A stretch of DNA of 64,000 nt from Hedera helix (taxonomy: Eukaryota; Streptophyta; Magnoliopsida; Apiales; Araliaceae), in NCBI GenBank assembly GCA_947179155.2, contig OX359270.1, forward strand, positions 10,457,222 to 10,521,221, read 5' to 3'. Made by a program: the position numbers and the translations under genes. Numbering within the stretch: the first letter of the stretch is position 1; each line of letters begins with the position of its first letter. Shown one piece after another: positions 13,387-24,673 of the stretch. A model generated the notes under the pieces. It was not told where the DNA came from and did no database searches. It saw nothing but the letters and a program-made list of their open reading frames with translations.

Positions 13387-13685
13387 CCAAAATAAAAAAT
13401 TAAACATAACTTGTATTAGATATATTTACTTCTGCATTCTCTCTCCCATATTTCAGCACTCATTACAAGCCCTAATTACAAATAAAGAGGAGATATCCGA
13501 AAGTTAAGGTACCCCTAGGGAGTAATACCCATTTCCCATATTTGTGTTTGCTAGAATGAAAGCAAGGAGGAAAGGAATAAGGACCTACTCACTTTCCACG
13601 TACACAGCTCAGTAATGGGAAGAGAAATTTGACCCACTTGTTTAGTAATTTTTAGCATGAATATGAAAAGGATAGATCACAATAT
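13387..13685. other. Presumed GrpE intron remnant left of the Ty3 element
   Basis: No coding signal was seen. The stretch lies between the GrpE C-terminal exon and the left LTR and ends in the AATAT target duplication. Confidence 0.4.
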
Positions 13686-14130
13686 TGTTACAAAAGAAGC
13701 TACAGGATTCGTGTGATTACAGAAGTCAGCTCATTATTGGTGAATGCAATATTGGTAAATGCAGATCATTAAAGGACAGCTGGAGTTATAAAAGGAGTTA
13801 ACAGTTAGTTGGTTGGCTATTAACATAATGGAATAAGAATAGCAGCAGGTGGCAGTAAGCAATTGGTAGATTTAGTGAGTAGCTTAACAGATTACGGTTA
13901 TTATCAATAACAGATAATAACTAACCTCTAAATGAGCGAGAATTGTATAGTTTGAATAGTGGAGGGAAATGTAATAGATTGTGGTATAAATAGAGAGGTG
14001 AGCAATAGATAGTTTCAAGCTTTGAGTTGTAATATCTGTTCCTGTAATTCTCTCTTTTTAATTCAAATTCTGCAATTCTCATTCTTTTATTTCCTTTCAA
14101 TTTGTGAATTTAAAGTCTGAATTCACAACA
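13686..14130 (+). repeat. Left LTR of the Ty3 element
   Basis: It starts TGTTACAAAAG and ends CACAACA. The sequence GGTATAAATAGAGAGG near 13,985 is a plausible TATA region for the element's transcript. It is about 50 bp shorter than the right LTR, which carries an extra segment near 19,075-19,125. The LTRs otherwise differ at scattered single bases, indicating moderate age. Confidence 0.95.
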
Positions 14131-14133
14131 ATT

Positions 14134-14145
14134 TGGTATCAGAGC
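14134..14145 (+). other. Primer binding site (initiator tRNA-Met type)
   Basis: TGGTATCAGAGC lies three bases after the left LTR and is the usual complement of the 3' end of initiator methionine tRNA in plant LTR retrotransposons. Confidence 0.85.
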
Positions 14146-14173
14146 TATCAATCTTTGGCAATTGCTTCCATTA

Positions 14174-15206
14174 ATGGCTGCTGGAACAAGATCAAAGGAG
14201 TCTGTGGAAGAAGGGCTGCGTAATATGAATTCGAGAGTCCAGGAATTGATGAACAGTCATTATCAATTGCAGAAATCAGTGGAGGAGATTGGTGAAAAAT
14301 TTAACAATATGCAGAGCACTATGGAGCTTATGATGAATGAATTCAAACGAAGTGTTAAGGGTAAGAATACTACTGCTACTAGTTCTTCTAATGAATTTCA
14401 AGTAGATTTAACTAATCCAACTGCAAGAACTGAAGATAACAATCATGCTCACAATACTGGGTTAGGAAATATGGGACAAAGAAACCCTAGATTCGATTTC
14501 CCTATTTTTAATGGTCTGGATATTAAAAATTGGGTGATGAAGTGTGATTTTTTTTCAATTCTATCCTATGAATGATGCTTTAAGACTCAGAAGTGTAGCT
14601 TTGCATATTGAAAGGGAAGCAGGTTTTTGGTTTCTAGCTTACCTAAAATCTAATTCTAATGTATCTTGGAAACAATTTGTGGAAGATGTGGAAATCAGAT
14701 TTGGGGAAACTTCTCATAATAGTGCATTGGCTGAATTTAATAGGTTACAGCAGACTGCTTTAGTAGCACAATATCAGAAGAGGTTTGAGTTTCTTAGATC
14801 CATTGTAGAATCTGAGAATCCTGGGTTGGATGAAGCTTATTTTGTGAAGTGTTTTGTGGGGGGATTAAAAGAGGAAATAGGAGGATTTGTAGGGTTACTC
14901 AAGCCTCAGAAATTAACTGAGGCCATTGCTGCAACAAGAGTCCAAGAAGGTATTGTGGAAGCCATATATATAAAACATAAACCCAATTCTCATTTCCATA
15001 AACCTATAATGAGTAATGAAGGGGGAAGTTCTGGAGAATTAACCAAAAGGTTTCCTTTGCAACCATCTCAAGGAACTAACCCTAACGTTTTAGGTAGTGG
15101 TAGTAGAGTACAAGTTCCTAGCACAATCAAGAGACTTACCTACAATGAAATGCAAGCCAGAAAGGATAAAGGGTTGCGTTTCAATTGTGATGAGGTTGCA
15201 AGTCTA

Positions 15207-15244
<38 letters not shown>

Positions 15245-15386
15245 AATTGGTGATGATGAGTTAGAAGAAGAATCAAATGCATTGGATGAGATCACAGAAC
15301 ATAATTGTGTAGTTCCAGAAACTGAATTGGCTATTTCATTGCATGCTTTAAATGGGAATACTTATGAGACTACATTAAGAATTTGA
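14174..15386 (+). pseudogene. Ty3 gag (frameshifted)
   Basis: The ATG at 14,174 starts MAAGTRSKESVEEG, followed by a heptad-like region rich in Q, E and M. Capsid-like sequence continues after a one-base shift near 14,560: FRLQSVALH-type helices, then FVEDVEIRFG and EFNRLQQTALVAQYQKRFE, typical of the plant retrotransposon gag domain. A (TA)n microsatellite at about 15,210-15,241 has expanded inside the frame, just after what was probably the zinc knuckle (FNCDEV). Confidence 0.85.
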
Positions 15387-18300
15387 GCTACTGTCAATGG
15401 AAGGGAGATCATCATACTTATTGACACAGGAAATACACACAATTTTTTGAATTCTAAAACCGCTGAAAAATTACATTGCAGCATAGAGGAAGATAAGCCA
15501 TTACAGGTGAGTGTGGCAGATGGATATAAGATGATATGCACAGAAAGATGTAGGACGTTTGAATGGTCTACTCAAGGAAAAAAAAATTGTACTGACATGA
15601 GAATAATTCCCTTAAAAGGGTGTGATGTTGTATTAGGAGTCCAATGGTTGAAGACTTTGGGTGATTACACTTTCAATTTTAATACACTTACTCTAAGCTT
15701 TTCAATGGGCAGAGATAAAATCATTCTAAAAGGGAATTGTGACCTACAGCAGCTTTCTGTCTCAGTGATTACTGCAATCAGTTTGCATGAAGCTTGGAAG
15801 AAAAATCAGTTAGCTATCATGGCCTTTGTTTTTACAATTCAGAATATACAAACTAATGATCAAGTACCATTACAGATTCAACAAGTGATCAATAACTTTG
15901 AAGATGTCTTTCAAGAACCTAAGGTTTTACCACCTCAAAGGAAGCATGATTATCAGATTCCATTAAAAACTGGGACTAAACCATTTACAATCAGACCATA
16001 TAGATATCCTCATACACAGAAAACTGAGATTGAAAAGATTGTGCAAGAAATGTTAAAGGCTGGAACTGCTTCACCATTGTTATTAGTTAAAAAAAAGGAT
16101 AGAACATGGAGATTCTGTGTGGATTTCAGGGAGCTTAATAGAATCACTATAAAAGATAAGTTTCCTATACCAATTATTGAGGAACTGTTAGATGAGTTGA
16201 AAGATCAAAAGTGTATTCTAAGTTGGATTTAAGGGCCGGATATCACCAAATTAGAACGCAACCTTCTGACATTTACAAGACAGCTTTCAGGACTCATGTT
16301 GGTCATTACGAATTCTTGGTTATGCCATTTGGCTTAACAAATGCTCCTGCATCCTTTCAAGCACTCATGAACCAGGTGTTTTTTGAGCATTTAAGGAAGT
16401 TTATTCTTGTTTTTTTTTATGATATCCTAATTTATAGTCCTGATTTGCCTACTCATGTGGAACATTTTAACTGTGGCTCTATCCTTATTGAGAATCAATA
16501 CTTTGAATGCTAAGATGTCTAAATGCTCTTTTGCTCAGTTCTAAATAGAATATTTAGGACATATAATTTATGCAAAAGGTGTGTCTGCAGACCCGAATAA
16601 AATATCTTGCATGTTTGATTGGCCTGAACCTAAGTCAATTAAGGCCCTTAGAGGTTTTCTGGGATTAACTAGCTACTATAGGAGATTTATCATAAATTAT
16701 GGGGAGATAGCAAGACCACTCACCAGGCTATTATAAAAGGATAAATTCCAATGGAATTCTGATGCAACTCAATCATTTCAAGATCTTAAACAGGCTATAA
16801 GCTCAACACCAGTGTTGGCATTACCGGATTTTACTCAACCATTCATTAACGAAACAAATGCTAGCTCTAAAGGAATTGTGGTTGTTTTGATGCAAGGTGG
16901 AAGACCAATAGCATTTTTGAGTAAAGCCTTGGCCCCAAAACACTTGGGTTTATCAGTGTATGAAAAAGAACTTCTGGCCATCTTACTAGTTGTAACCAAA
17001 TGGAGAGCTTATCTGATCGGAGTTCATTTTATTATCAAAACTGATCATCAAAGCCTTAAATTTTTCATGGAACAAAGGCTTAATACATTCTTGCAACAAA
17101 AGTGGTTGAGCAAAATGCTAGGTTATGATTATGAGATAACCTATAAGAAGGGTGCAGAAAATGTGGTTGCTGATGCATTATCTAGAAGGGGTTTTGAAGA
17201 ACAAAGAGCTCAATCAATGGCAATAACTGGAATTATACCAAACTGGGTGGAGGAAAATAGTAGTTCTTATAATGGGGATGAACAGATTCAATCTGTTATA
17301 AAGCAGTTGAGCATAAACTCAAATTTTGTACCACATTTTACTTTGCAGAAAAATATATTGAGGTACAAAGGGGTGATTTATGTTGGTTCCAAACTGACCT
17401 AAGAAAGACATTATTTTTAGCATTCTATGATAGTTCTGTTGGGGGACATTCTGGCATTCAGGCCACTATAAAGAAATTGGGAGCATATTTCTATTGGCAT
17501 GCTATGACATTAGATATAAAGACTTGGGTTAAGGAGTGTGGGATCTGTCAAAGGCACAAAACTGAGAGTAATCCTTATCCAAGTTTATTGCAGCCATTAG
17601 AAACTCCCTATAAGCCCTGAACTGATATATCAATGGATTTCATTGAGGGTTTACCAAATTCTGAAGGTAGGAACGTCATATTGGTAATTGTAGATAGATT
17701 TTCCAAGTTTGCATATTCCATAGGCCTACACCATCCTTATACAACAAGTTCTATAGCAAGGGTATTCATTGATAACATTTACAGGATGTATGGTTTACCA
17801 CAGAAAATTGTAACTGATAGAGACAGTTTTTGTAAGTTCGTTTTGGCATATTTTGTTTAAAAATTTGGGAGTTCAACTATGTTTAAACACAGCCTACCAT
17901 CCTCAATCGGATGGGCAGACTGAGAGATTGAATAGATGTCTAGAATGTTACTTAAGGTGTATGTGCAATGATAATCCTAAGAAGTGGTATTCATGGCTGA
18001 GTTTGGCTCAATGGTGGTATAACATTAACAATCATACAATAATACAATGCACACCTTTTCAAGCATTATTTGGATTCAGTCCTCCTCATCTTAACTTTCA
18101 TCAGATTGAACATATAAGAATTCCAACAATGGATACATTTGTCAGAGAAAGAACCAGTGTGTTAGCAGAACTAAGAGAAAGATTGTTGCAGGCTCAGGTA
18201 AGAATGAAGAATTATGCAAACCAAAAAAGATCAGAAAGGACTTTTGAAATTGGTGATTCGGTTTACCTTAAATTACAACCTTACAATCAAACTAGCTTAG

Positions 18301-18671
18301 CTCGCAGATCAAATTTCAAGCTAGCACCAAGGTATTATGGGCCTTACAAAGTCATTGAAAAGCTGGGAACAGTTACATACAGGGTGGAGTTACCAAGCAA
18401 TGTTCAAATTCATAATATTTTTCATGTGTCCTTATTAAAGAAAACAATAGGGCAGCAGGCAAAAGTGGCACCAGCTCTGCCTCCCTTAACAGATGATGGA
18501 AGACCTAAATTGGTTCCAGTAGCTGTATTAGCAAAGAGAATGGTAAAATTTCAGAATAAACCAAAGGTTGAGTACCTTATTCATTAGGCTCATAGTGATG
18601 AGAAAGATGCATCTTGGGAAGATGCTCAGCAAATGATTAATCAGTTCCCTGGATTAAATTTCAGTCCTTGA
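15387..18671 (+). pseudogene. Ty3 pol: protease, RT, RNase H, integrase (multiply frameshifted)
   Basis: Protease: IDTGNTHNF near 15,420, with DTG. RT: FCVDFRELNRITIKDKFPIP near 16,110, then a frameshift, then KLDLRAGYHQI and PFGLTNAPASFQ. The active site reads FFYDILIYS where F.DDILIYS is expected, so one catalytic aspartate is lost. RNase H lies near 16,815-17,190 (LSVYEKELLAI, TDHQSLKFF, ADALSRR). Integrase: the zinc-binding GGHSG and CGICQRHK stretch, the core near 17,640-17,830 (MDFIEGLP, VDRFSKF, TDRD), then AYHPQSDGQTERLNRCLE. The C-terminal part ends in a chromodomain-like DASWEDAQQMI before TGA at 18,669. Several stops and shifts make it dead. Confidence 0.95.
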
Positions 18672-18686
18672 GGACAAGGACAATTT

Positions 18687-18695
18687 GAAGGGGAA
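18687..18695 (+). other. Polypurine tract of the Ty3 element
   Basis: GAAGGGGAA lies just upstream of the right LTR, in the place where plus-strand synthesis is primed. Confidence 0.7.
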
Positions 18696-18700
18696 TGTAT

Positions 18701-19195
18701 TGTTACAAAAGAAGCTACAGGATTGGTGTGATTACAAAAGTCAGCTCATTATTGGTGAATGCAATATTGGTAAATGCAGATCATTGAAGGACAATTGGAG
18801 TTATAAAAGGAGTTAACAGTTAGTTGGTTGGCTATTAACAGAATGGAATAAGAATAGCAGCAGGTGGCAGCAAGCAATTAGTAGATTTAGTGAGTAGCTT
18901 AACAGATTACGGTTATTATCAATAACAGATAATAACTAACCTCCAAATGAGCAAGAATTGTATAGTTTGAATAGTGGAGGGAAATTTAATAGATTGTGGT
19001 ATAAATAGAGAGGTGAGCAGTAGATAGTTTCAAGCTTTGAGTTGTAATATCTGTTCCTGTAATTATCTCTTTTCTTGTACCGAAATTCTACCAATAATCT
19101 GAATCTTGCCATTTTTTTCTTTTTAATTCAAATTCTGCAATTCTCATTCTTTTATTTCCTTTCAATTTATGAATTTAAAGTCTGAATTCACAACA
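18701..19195 (+). repeat. Right LTR of the Ty3 element
   Basis: It matches the left LTR from TGTTACAAAAG to CACAACA and is about 50 bp longer because of an extra segment around TTGTACCGAAATTCTACC. It is followed by the AATAT target duplication. Confidence 0.95.
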
Positions 19196-19200
19196 AATAT

Positions 19201-20403
19201 AACTACAAATAGAGTACTTATGTGAATAGATAACAAAGACTGCAACGACTTGTTTTCCCTCCCTCTTTCCTGCCCTTTTTGGGGAAAAATAGAATTTGAA
19301 AGTCTCGATGGAAAGGGCACCCATCCACTTTCATTTCTTCTTTCCTTTCGCTCTCCGCTTAATGTGGCAAAGACTCCATCCCCACCCCCCAAAAAAAATA
19401 AAATTTGGTGACCTAAATTTTTCACATTCATAAAATATAATTTCTACAAGGACCACCACAAGATGTCTGAGCTAAATGACACTATAAACAACCAGAACAA
19501 ATACTAGAGAAAAAAGGAGAGTTGCCTTGGGAGGTTGGCAGACATTAAAAACTGTTAGATGGGACCCCTTGCAAACATGAATATTCATTTCCTACAGGGA
19601 GCAGTTATAAACCAAGGAAATTGGTATGCGAACCCCCACCATAATATTTGGGTCAATATATAAACAGAAATGGTGATGTAAGTGACTTTCAGAAAGCTGT
19701 TTCCCTCAGTTTTCAGGTTGTGCCACTCGAGTCCAAAACCTCCTCCTTGATTTGATTGGCTCCGTAACTTTGAGAAAGACTTATCATCAGGGTTTAGCAT
19801 CTCCTCTACCGCTATTAAATTACCGAGTCAGGAAAGGTAATATTCATTGTTGAAGAAGAAAAGATTATATTTTTAGGTCCATCATCTATAGCATTTTAGA
19901 GTTCAGAAAATTTGCCAACTGCAAAGTACACTGGAAAGTACTTAAGGCTCGAAGGAGACATTTCTTCATGTAGCTTGGGAGGCAATGCTGATGAGGAAAT
20001 TTAGAGGAATAAAAGATTTGTGCTCAATGCCTCAGTGAGAGGGAGAAGCATTTTTGCTCCATCACAGTAAAATGCCAAAGATGTGTCGAGGAATATTTTT
20101 AGTCTCTTTTTAAGGCTTCGAGCCATGCTGCATAGTTGAGTACTAATTGGGGAGGGAGATGGGCTAGTGAAAATGTGGGAGTCACGTCTCTTTGTTTCAT
20201 ATGGTGGAATCATGAGAGAACAGAAAAGCCAACCCTCACAGGACAGAATCCCTTCTACTTAATTCAAAAATTAATCATGTATCTAGCGGTCAAATGGATT
20301 TCTAGAACTTGTTCTTCTCTTGATTTATTGGGTGAACTACTAGGCTGTGCAGATTCATGTAGCTAGCTGGGTGAGTATGCTTTCTGTGTACTAGCGCCAT
20401 TTA
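19201..20403. other. Presumed GrpE intron remnant; no recognised exon
   Basis: The missing middle of GrpE would be expected between 13.4 and 20.4 kb, but I could not find it. On the minus strand at 19,720-19,800 a phrase LNPDDKSFSKLRSQSNQGGG is readable without a family I recognise. Another 70-codon minus frame at 20,001-20,213 is featureless. Confidence 0.4.
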
Positions 20404-20689
20404 TCTCTCCTTCTCCGACCTTTTCCTAAAATTATCAAAATCTGCTTGTAAGCGATCAATTTTTCCTTCCCTGAATTTATCTCTGCTGACAAAGTTGAAG
20501 CTTTTTTCTCATTTTCAACCATGCATATCAATATATCATAGACTCAATATCAGATGTAGTCTTCTCATCTCCAACCAAAATAGCCTCCTTATAAACTTTT
20601 AGGAGAGACTTCAAAGTAGAGCTTTCCTGGTCCGCATCACTTTTGGATATTTCTACATCATTTGGGCGAGTCTCATCTTGATCACTTAT
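20404..20689 (-). pseudogene. Chloroplast GrpE pseudogene, coiled-coil exon
   Basis: After an AG acceptor (TTGGTAG) the minus strand reads SDQDETRPNDVEISKSDADQ, then LLKVYKEAILVGDEK and DIESMI. A stop and frame changes follow, then STLSAEINSGKEKL, and after another shift RLQADFDNFRKRSEKER. The last phrase is the GrpE dimerisation coiled-coil entering the conserved DFDN.RKR signature. Two frame changes and a stop make it non-functional. It is in the same orientation as the C-terminal exon at 13,166-13,386. Confidence 0.85.
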
Positions 20690-22369
20690 CTACCAATAAT
20701 CAGTTAGAGACATAATTATAGATGATGAACATGAATTAGAAAGCAAAAAGGCAAAGAACTAATTTAAACTTTGAAAATAACTTTATTAGAATTGTGGGAG
20801 ATCTTGTTGCGTGTAAACTTCGAGCTTTCACTGGTAACTACTCCACCACAATAAATTCAAGAAATTCCAAGGCAGGAAAGAAGTCCAAAAACATAAGAAG
20901 TTATTTGATATAAAATGACAACTCAAGGCTTCCCAGTTATAAGGACACACTACTGAAGGAAACATCAGCCAATTGGCAAGTAAATGAAAGCTGAAATATT
21001 CTTTGCAATAGTGAAACTTTGACTTACAATCTGCAGTTAGAAAAAGGAAATATTTGTCTCTCAGCTTAAAATGCAATCCCTCTGTAAAATCAAAGTAATA
21101 CAAATACATTGAGATACAAAATACGTCAAAAGTCTGTTTTAGAAATTATGCAGCAAAATAAAAAAAAGAAGACAACTTAATTGGGACAGAGGTAGTACAG
21201 TCAACTTTAACAAGGCTTGTATAAACGTAGGACAAGGCTCATTAATATATTATAACACAGAAAGCATAACAACAGTCATGGGCTTGGTTGACCATCCTTA
21301 GATGTCATCAAGTATACTTGTAGATACTACAGCAAATAGCAAACTGTAGTAAATCAATTGCAAATAACAAAATGTGATGCATTGAAAAACTTTAAAAACA
21401 AGTCCATGGCTCCCTTTGCTACTCCATTAAAGAGGTCTGGCCTTGATTTAGCCAGAGATGAAATCTACTCGATGATTATGGAGCTTGCACAAGTTTGGAA
21501 ATTGAGTCAAATAATGAAAGATGATATTTCTTTTGCTTTAGACTATTTGGTTTGTATAAAAATATGGATATGCGACTTCCAGAATAATTCCAATGTGCAT
21601 TACTTTTGAAATAGGCCACCATGAAGTTTTGGCGTCAAAATTTAAACTTCAGCTTCAACATATCCTTCTTGAATTCTTTTATTATGTATTGGATTGTCAA
21701 ACATACAGGATAAATATAACTGCATATTATTACACATGCAGATATGACAAATTATTAATTAAAGTGCTCCCAGTTGCTTGCATCTCATTAAAGAAATGTG
21801 TCATTATCAGTTCCTGTGGGGCTATGCTACAAGTAAGAATTCATTTTCTCCAAAATTCAAAAATAAATAAGGGCAAGTTGCAGATGGCAATGATAGAATG
21901 CAGTTCCCTTATTTAGCACAACAACAACAAAAAAAGAATGCAGTTCCCTCGACTTGCATTGCTTCGTCATTTTTAACTCTTTTCTGATCAATTTTTACCC
22001 TTTATTTTATATTTTAAAAAATCGTTACAAGTCAGAGGAGGTATTGGTTTAAGGATGAAGTCTTTATTCCACAAACCCTAATCTGCATTTGATGCAACCT
22101 CTTTGACAAAAGTCTTCTATACTAAAATCTGTGCCTCACTATATTTGCCTTGCCTTTGTCCTTTCCGTCTTAGAAATCAAGGGATGTGTGGGTCTAAAGA
22201 ATAGAAGACATTCATTTTTCCACAAACACTCATCTGCAACCTCTTGAATGACAATCTTGTCCACCACCATCTATGTGTCACCATATTTGCATTTCTTTCA
22301 GGAACAATCAGAAGCTATTTAAATTATACAATTCAAATTACACTATAAGGCTTCTATTAACATACATAC

Positions 22370-22404
<35 letters not shown>

Positions 22405-22408
22405 TGTA

Positions 22409-22455
<47 letters not shown>

Positions 22456-24590
22456 CTCCATTCAACAGTGTGACAATACATTGTGATGTAAGATATTTCT
22501 TTCTGCAAAGCAATGAGGAAAGCCTTACCATCACATTTCATGATATGTTCTTGTTCTGTGAAAGGCCTCAAGTCTGAATCGATGTGTAGGCTTTACCCCC
22601 TCTTTTTCTTTGCTTCACCCCTTCTCCGTTTATATCATAATTTTCTTTAGCTCAAAGCATTGTAGAACTGACAGCCAAGTTAGATTATCTTCAGTCTAAT
22701 CTAATAAAACCTAGTCATTACAATTTCATTTACCCTATGTTTGAATAAAGTAAGGAATGAAATAAAAAATAATATATTTAATGATCATTTTGTCGAATAA
22801 ACCAGTAAACCAATCCGATGGAATGAAAATTCATTCTTTCATTCCATGTAGCACGTGGTGAAATGAGATAAATGAGATTTATTCCAATGGAATGGATGCA
22901 CACGACAACTATGTCATCCTATCATCATCATCAACAATTAAACATGCACTTTAGATGCTCAAAATGATTTCAATACTTTCTCCGTTCCGTTCCTTCAATC
23001 CAAGCGTAACATGAAGTACGACAACCAAAATAGATTATCTTCAACCTAACCTAATAACACCTAATTTGAGCTCCGTCACACTCCTCTTTCAAAACCTCTC
23101 CTAACAATCTAGAAGACCCAACCAGAAAATAGAAATGTTAATAAGAATTGTGCATGGTAACCGGAACAGTCCAAAGCCTCTCAAGCCACAAACACTTAAC
23201 CTTACAGCTACAGGAAATAAAATAAAATAAAATAATAAAATTCAATAATTATTGAAGATTATGGGGTCACTTTGTTCTCCTTGGCCTCCATGCTCAACCG
23301 TTGATAAATTGTCAGGTATTTAATTTCTTTCTACAAAGCAATTGAGGAAAGCTTATATAATAATTTTCTTTAGCTAAAAGCACTGAAGAACTGACAGCCA
23401 AATTAGATTACCTTCAGTCTAACATAATAACACCACCTACTCATCATAATTTACTTTAGTTCAAAGCCTTGAAGAACCGACAAACGCAGCAATCTAGAAG
23501 ACCCAACCAGCAATAGAAATGTTAATTGTAAATCTTTTACTAATTTAAATATATCTAACAAACCCACACTACTTCAAAGCTAACTACTCCGGTAGATACA
23601 ATTGTAAACCAAAAAAAAGGCCTCAAGCCACTGTTCAAACATTAAACTTCAAGGAATATAAGTATAAATAGTAACTTGTGCACACCATCAACTGGTTCAG
23701 GAAAGGTATTAATTGTAGTTACTTCTATGAGATATTTCAGAAAGTAGCATATGCTTCTTTTCTATACATAAATCATGCCATTTATTTCAAAACAATTCAA
23801 TTTCTTGACAGTATGGAGCTTCAAATTCTAAAAAATAAGAAGTGTACCACTACTGCATCCATGAGAACACAGTGCTCATTCATGCCCTCGCCAAGCCCAA
23901 ACCCAACAATTCAATATCCTGCATAAAAAATTTATTTTTATTGGAGAGCACATAGATAATCAAAATTAATTGTAAATTAAATGGACTTTACCAAACAGAA
24001 TCAATAAAACAAGGTAAAACTACGGCTAGCATATTAGATTTAATTACTAACCAAAAACTTTTTTTTTTGGCAAAATCATTAAAGGTAATGGTTCCCTGCT
24101 CTCTGTTCTAAAAACAAACCACCCAAGGACTCTTGTCTTCAACAAGAAGTCAACAACAGCAACCCTACCGAAAACTCCAGTCCAATGGATAAATTTAGGA
24201 AATCAATTGTGTAATATATACTTAAGTTTAACATTGGCTCCAAGCCTCAAATTCAGAAAGTGTTGGTTTGATTGATGCAGTTTCAAAGTTTAAGGCTTCA
24301 TATTCTTAAGGGGAGATTGCTTTTTTTATTTGGATTTTCCCATATAAAGGCGTTTAAACGTAATTATCTATTCAACTTTTGATGAGTTGAGTGTTAAATT
24401 TAAGACCTTTCCAAGTCTATTATTCCATGTCTCCCGGTATTAAGATTGACCGTATACAGAAGAACAAAGCAGATGTCGATGCTTTCGGATTTAAAAGGAT
24501 TCTCATATCAGTACGGAAAATCATGATAAAAATGGAAACACAATGCAAACCAGAAACTGAAATATCATAATGAGTTATCAAATCTGATAC
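20690..24590. other. Non-coding host DNA with microsatellites; no gene recognised
   Basis: The stretch is AT-rich. A plus-strand frame at 21,358-21,609 (RSGLDLARDEIYSM and similar) is not recognised and has no supporting context. Around 22,740-22,920 is a segment with repeated TTCCA/TGGAATG motifs that could be a MITE remnant. CAGCCAA.TTAGATTA occurs near 22,672 and again near 23,396, showing a local duplication. If the QTRT2-like gene once extended leftward, its last exons would lie here, but none was recognised. Confidence 0.45.
22366..22451. repeat. Compound microsatellite (TATG)n(GA)n
   Basis: About eleven TATG units run directly into about nineteen GA units. Open frames across it on both strands are repeat artefacts. 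Confidence 0.95.
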
Positions 24591-24673
24591 ATTTCGTTTT
24601 GCTACTTCTTGAGCACAACGGTGACGTTCTTCAACACTAGAGCCTCCAACAATGGATCCAAACATAGCTCCAC
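24591..24673 (-). pseudogene. QTRT2-like pseudogene, exon copy 1 (GSIVGGSSVEER)
   Basis: On the minus strand, after acceptor GTAGACAG, the 83-bp exon reads GGAMFGSIVGGSSVEER followed by RCAQEVAKRN and a GTATCAG donor. This segment is conserved in plant queuine tRNA-ribosyltransferase accessory-subunit-like proteins (TGT family), whose barrel fold modifies the tRNA wobble position together with a catalytic partner. It is undamaged in itself but belongs to a gene with stops in exon 1. It is duplicated at 28,061-28,143. Confidence 0.75.

Larger units (their letters stand above)
13686..19195 (+). mobile_element. Ty3/gypsy LTR retrotransposon, about 5.5 kb, decayed
   Basis: The element is delimited by two LTRs that begin TGTTACAAAAGAAGCTACAG and end ATTCACAACA. 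A 5-bp AATAT duplication flanks it (13,681-13,685 and 19,196-19,200). Domain order is gag, protease, reverse transcriptase, RNase H, integrase, with integrase after RNase H as in Ty3/gypsy. All frames are broken by stops and shifts, so it is non-autonomous. Its position between two GrpE exons suggests that it entered an intron of that gene. Confidence 0.95.

Noticed and set aside
22273..22577. Frames on both strands with MYVC/YIHT and RERE/SLSL repeats
   Set aside because: They are products of the (TATG)n(GA)n microsatellite.
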